The notes under the pieces were generated by a model. That model saw only the letters and a program-made list of their open reading frames with translations. It ran no database searches and had not been told where the DNA came from. This document shows, piece by piece, positions 61,304-64,000 of a stretch of 64,000 bases of DNA. A program made the translations under genes and the position numbers. Position 1 is the stretch's first letter; each line of letters opens with the position of its first letter. Origin of the DNA: SAR86 cluster bacterium (GTDB lineage Bacteria; Pseudomonadota; Gammaproteobacteria; Magnimaribacterales; Magnimaribacteraceae). The DNA lies in contig JAKUUM010000009.1 in NCBI GenBank assembly GCA_022447065.1, positions 1 to 64,000 of the forward strand, in the 5' to 3' direction.

Positions 61304-62623
61304 TTATATATTAAAGCTAAGATGTTGATAATTCTTTAAATCAGAAAGGATTTTCTTGGCATGTAGATCATAGCTTTTTTTATCAGAAGCATTAATCGGT
61401 CTTGCATTAGGGAGTCTAACCGTTAGGGGATTTGCATGTTTTCCATTTACTCTAAATTCGTAATGGAGGTGGTCTCCAGTAGCAGTTCCAGTTTTGCCAA
61501 CGAAGCCAATTGTGTCTGACTGTTTTATTTTTTTGCCAATTTTAGTTTTTGGATGAAATCTATCTAAATGAGCATATCTAGTTGAATAATCTTCAGTATG
61601 TTTTATTTCAATTAAATTTCCATAACCACCTTTTTTATCTGCATAGACTACGGTGCCATCTCCAGTAGCTCTGACCGGAGTTCCTTTAGAAGCCACATAA
61701 TCCACTCCCGTATGGGCTCTTATTTGGTGCAATATGGGATGCCGTCTATTAAGATTATATTTTGAACTGATATAACTAAATTTCACGGGAGATCTAAGAA
61801 ATGTTTTTTTAACATTCCTGCCTTCAGGAGAAAAGTATTCAGAAATCCCATTTTTTAATTTATATCTGATAGCAACATATTCTGTTTGTTGATTTATAAA
61901 TTCAGCTATAAGAATATCGCCATTCAATTTTTTTTCTCCATTAACAAATACTTCTTCGTAAATAAGACTGTATGAATCACCCGGCCTAATATCATGAACA
62001 AAATCTATGTCCCAACCAAAAATATAAACCAGATCCATTATCACACTATCTGGTAATCCTCGTTTGAGTCCATCTATATACAAAGAATTAGTTATGGTTA
62101 TTTTCTTAAAGACTTTAAATTTCTCTGTTTGAAGCTCGTACTCTTCTATTTTATAGCCATCTACTTGCTTTTTAGCCCTAACTCCAGATTTGAAATCTTT
62201 GATATAGTTGAGAGAGACAACTTCATTTAATTCATTTATTTCAACTTCTAATTTCTTTCCAATCTTAATTTGGGCTAATAAATTACTATTGTTTGAGTTA
62301 ACCAAACTAACTATGTTCTCTTCTTCTACGCCCAGTCTTTTTAAGATCGAAAAGAGAGAATCATTACGTTTTATTTCAGATTGCTTAACTTGAGTAAAAT
62401 TTCTTTCTATGAAATTTTCATCTTTTGGCAGTAGCTTGTCTATAGATATCTCAGTTAATAGATCTTCTTTAGACACAGTAGAATCTAATTCTTGATTAGA
62501 GAAAAGACTTAAGAAGACTATGAATAATATACCAACAGTCAGGTAGTAAAAATGCCTCTTAGGATAGTTAGAGAAAGTAAGTTTTATCTGTTTTAAGATC
62601 TTTCTTAGCATAGGCTTAAGCAA
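61304..62623 (-). CDS. M23 (LytM) murein endopeptidase
   Basis: A 439-residue membrane-anchored peptidase. A single N-terminal membrane helix (about 26-43) is followed by a long periplasmic region with LysM/OapA-like character (SLFSILKRLG near 92, then another domain). The zinc site is HTGVDYVASKGTPV near 307 (HxxxD), with RYAHLDRFH and HLHYEF (HxH) near 385. It resembles MepM-type D,D-endopeptidases that open peptidoglycan cross-links for growth. A second in-frame ATG four codons later is an alternative start. It lies 8 bases upstream of anmK. Confidence 0.9.
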   Translation of the reverse strand: MLKPMLRKILKQIKLTFSNYPKRHFYYLTVGILFIVFLSLFSNQELDSTVSKEDLLTEISIDKLLPKDENFIERNFTQVKQSEIKRNDSLFSILKRLGVEEENIVSLVNSNNSNLLAQIKIGKKLEVEINELNEVVSLNYIKDFKSGVRAKKQVDGYKIEEYELQTEKFKVFKKITITNSLYIDGLKRGLPDSVIMDLVYIFGWDIDFVHDIRPGDSYSLIYEEVFVNGEKKLNGDILIAEFINQQTEYVAIRYKLKNGISEYFSPEGRNVKKTFLRSPVKFSYISSKYNLNRRHPILHQIRAHTGVDYVASKGTPVRATGDGTVVYADKKGGYGNLIEIKHTEDYSTRYAHLDRFHPKTKIGKKIKQSDTIGFVGKTGTATGDHLHYEFRVNGKHANPLTVRLPNARPINASDKKSYDLHAKKILSDLKNYQHLSFNI

Positions 62624-62704
62624 AAAAACACAGAATAGTACCTATTATCAGATGCATTCGTCCAAGATTAATTTCTTAAACTACCCTTATAATATACATC
62701 ATAG

Positions 62705-63904
62705 ATGAAAGATACTGAATTAGAGCTATTATTAAGAGGGGTAGAAGAAATTATCCCAAAAAAGGAGTTTCATAAAAAACTTAACAAAAATAGACCTTTA
62801 AGGATAAAACTGGGTTTTGATCCAACAGCCCCTGATCTTCATCTTGGACATACTGTTATCTTAAATAAACTTAAGCTATTCCAAGACCTAGGTCATGAAG
62901 TAATTTTCTTAATAGGGGATTTCACTGGGATGGTTGGAGATCCGTCTGGAGTTGATGAAACAAGACCAGTTTTATCTGAAGAAGAAATTAAGAAAAATGC
63001 CAAGACTTATGAAAGACAAGTGTTCAAGATTCTGGATAAGAAAAAAACTGAGATAAGATTTAATTCTGAATGGATGGACAATTTCTCCCCTAAAGAATTT
63101 ATTAAACTTTCTTCTGCTCAGACAGTAGCAAGAATGCTTGAAAGAGATGATTTTCATAAAAGATACAGTTCTCAAAAGCCAATTTCAATACATGAGTTTC
63201 TTTACCCCCTTCTTCAAGGATATGATTCTGTTGCTTTGAATGCTGATGTTGAGCTTGGAGGTACTGACCAGAAATTTAATTTACTTTTAGGTAGAGAAGT
63301 GCAGAAATTCTATGGTATGGAACCTCAAATAGCATTCACTTTACCTTTATTGGAAGGTCTGGACGGGATAAAAAAAATGTCTAAGTCTTTAGAAAATTAT
63401 ATTGCTATTGAAGATGAAGAAAATGACATGTTCGGCAAGGTAATGTCTGTTTCTGATGAATTAATGTGGAGATACTTTGAGCTACTTAGCTTTAAATCTG
63501 ATAAAGAGATTAATAAATTAAAGAGAGCTCAAACAAATGGTGAAAACCCCAGAGATATTAAATTTATGTTAGCAGAAGAAATAGTTGATAGGTTTCATGG
63601 GGAGGGGTCAGGCAGAAAAGCAAGAGAAGAATTTAAGTCGATATTTCAGAGAGGAAAAAATCCTTCTAATGTAGTAGAAATAGAAATCCAGCTAAAAGAA
63701 CAAGATATAACCTTACCTAGAGTCCTAAAGGAAGCAGGGTTGGTTGCAAGTACTTCTGAGGCATTACGCCTAATAAAACAAGGTGCAGTTAAGGTTGAAG
63801 GAGAAAAAATAATTGATTCAAAACATAAAATAAGTCCAAATTCTTCCCTTTTATACCAAATTGGTAAAAGGAAATTTTCTAAGATCAAAATTCCCAAAAA
63901 ATAG
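62705..63904 (+). CDS. tyrS: Tyrosyl-tRNA synthetase
   Basis: A 399-residue class I synthetase. The HIGH-type motif is HLGHT at residues 40-46, KMSKS is in [12 protein letters not shown] near 228, and [29 protein letters not shown]-type binding strands lie around 165-195. The C-terminal S4 RNA-binding domain starts near 335 ([22 protein letters not shown]). It closes the erpA-anmK-M23-tyrS group. A terminator-like hairpin lies downstream. Confidence 0.96.
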   Translation: MKDTELELLLRGVEEIIPKKEFHKKLNKNRPLRIKLGFDPTAPDLHLGHTVILNKLKLFQDLGHEVIFLIGDFTGMVGDPSGVDETRPVLSEEEIKKNAKTYERQVFKILDKKKTEIRFNSEWMDNFSPKEFIKLSSAQTVARMLERDDFHKRYSSQKPISIHEFLYPLLQGYDSVALNADVELGGTDQKFNLLLGREVQKFYGMEPQIAFTLPLLEGLDGIKKMSKSLENYIAIEDEENDMFGKVMSVSDELMWRYFELLSFKSDKEINKLKRAQTNGENPRDIKFMLAEEIVDRFHGEGSGRKAREEFKSIFQRGKNPSNVVEIEIQLKEQDITLPRVLKEAGLVASTSEALRLIKQGAVKVEGEKIIDSKHKISPNSSLLYQIGKRKFSKIKIPKK

Positions 63905-63937
63905 CTTTAAATAAGCTTCTTTTGATGTATACTTCGG

Positions 63938-63968
63938 CTCCCTTCAGGTAACTGGAGGGGAGTTTTTT
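63938..63968 (+). terminator. Rho-independent terminator after tyrS
   Basis: CTCCCTTCAG pairs with CTGGAGGGGAG across a GTAA loop, with one G bulge and one G-T pair, then T6. The strong GC-rich stem and U-run are typical. It could also be part of the leader of a following rRNA operon. Confidence 0.75.
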
Positions 63969-64000
63969 AAAATTAATAAAGCAAGTAATTCGTGTGGGCG
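63969..64000 (+). other. Possible start of an rRNA operon leader
   Basis: The final bases AAGTAATTCGTGTGGGCG resemble the CAATCTGTGTGGGCAC part of the gammaproteobacterial 16S rRNA leader. The 16S gene often follows tyrS in Pseudomonas-type genomes. The upstream TATACT (63928-63933) with its GC-rich following bases could be an rRNA promoter. All of this lies at the window edge and is inference. Confidence 0.35.

Noticed and set aside
1-64000. CRISPR arrays, insertion sequences, toxin-antitoxin or defence islands
   Set aside because: No regularly spaced repeats, transposase motifs, or defence gene clusters were seen; nearly all genes are housekeeping or metabolic.

Overview
This is an AT-rich chromosomal stretch from a marine-type gammaproteobacterium with a compact genome. 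Gene order gives the class: lptM-lysA-dapF-DUF484-xerC-yigB, miaB-ybeZ-ybeY-corC-lnt, zapA-6S RNA-fau, pepP-ubiH, rpmB-rpmG, ubiE-ubiB-tatABC and erpA/anmK/M23 peptidase/tyrS are all gammaproteobacterial neighbourhoods. Very short or overlapping gene junctions, low GC and the accessory enzymes present (haloalkane dehalogenase, luciferase-like oxidoreductase, nitronate monooxygenase, CrtC-like protein, MMPL exporter) suggest a streamlined SAR86-like lineage. That lineage placement is inference, not proof.

Layout. 1-1.8 kb: truncated D-aminoacylase-type amidohydrolase, a secreted unknown, tRNA-Arg(CCG), cytochrome c5. 1.8-9.7 kb, minus strand: one long apparent operon metK-ahcY-metF-lptM-lysA-dapF-DUF484-xerC-yigB, joining the methyl cycle to lysine/DAP synthesis. 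9.8-14.5 kb, plus: tkt-pgk-class I fba-dtd. 14.5-18.1 kb, minus: ubiE-ubiB-tatA-tatB-tatC. 18.3-25.6 kb: orn, DUF1820, then miaB-ybeZ-ybeY-corC-lnt followed by an L,D-transpeptidase and a glutathione peroxidase. 25.6-35.1 kb: rpiA, ilvA, fau, 6S RNA, zapA, a ZapB-like coiled coil, pepP, ubiH, rpmG/rpmB, rpmE, priA. 35.1-38.9 kb: SDR, metallophosphatase, tsaE, nnr. 39-54 kb: accessory metabolism and envelope genes, including a LolA-like/beta-barrel/MMPL export module. 54-64 kb: deoxynucleoside kinase, dksA, adenosine kinase, mrcB with a small lipoprotein, then erpA, anmK, M23 peptidase and tyrS. The last bases resemble an rRNA operon leader.

How genes work together. AhcY makes adenosine and homocysteine; MetF supplies methyl groups, MetK regenerates SAM, and the adenosine kinase at 55.6 kb can salvage adenosine. 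LysA/DapF feed both lysine and the meso-DAP used in peptidoglycan, on which PBP1b, the L,D-transpeptidase, the M23 peptidase and AnmK act. UbiE/UbiB/UbiH make ubiquinone.

I see no mobile element, CRISPR array or clear novel multi-gene system. The most notable finds are scars of gene loss: a collapsed thiD/thiE remnant and a collapsed argC remnant side by side upstream of erpA, and a probable coaBC tail upstream of rpmB. Others are a hidden lptM gene with a TTG start, 6S RNA, tatA and rpmG as small genes, and unusual residues in DapF, DTD and DksA.
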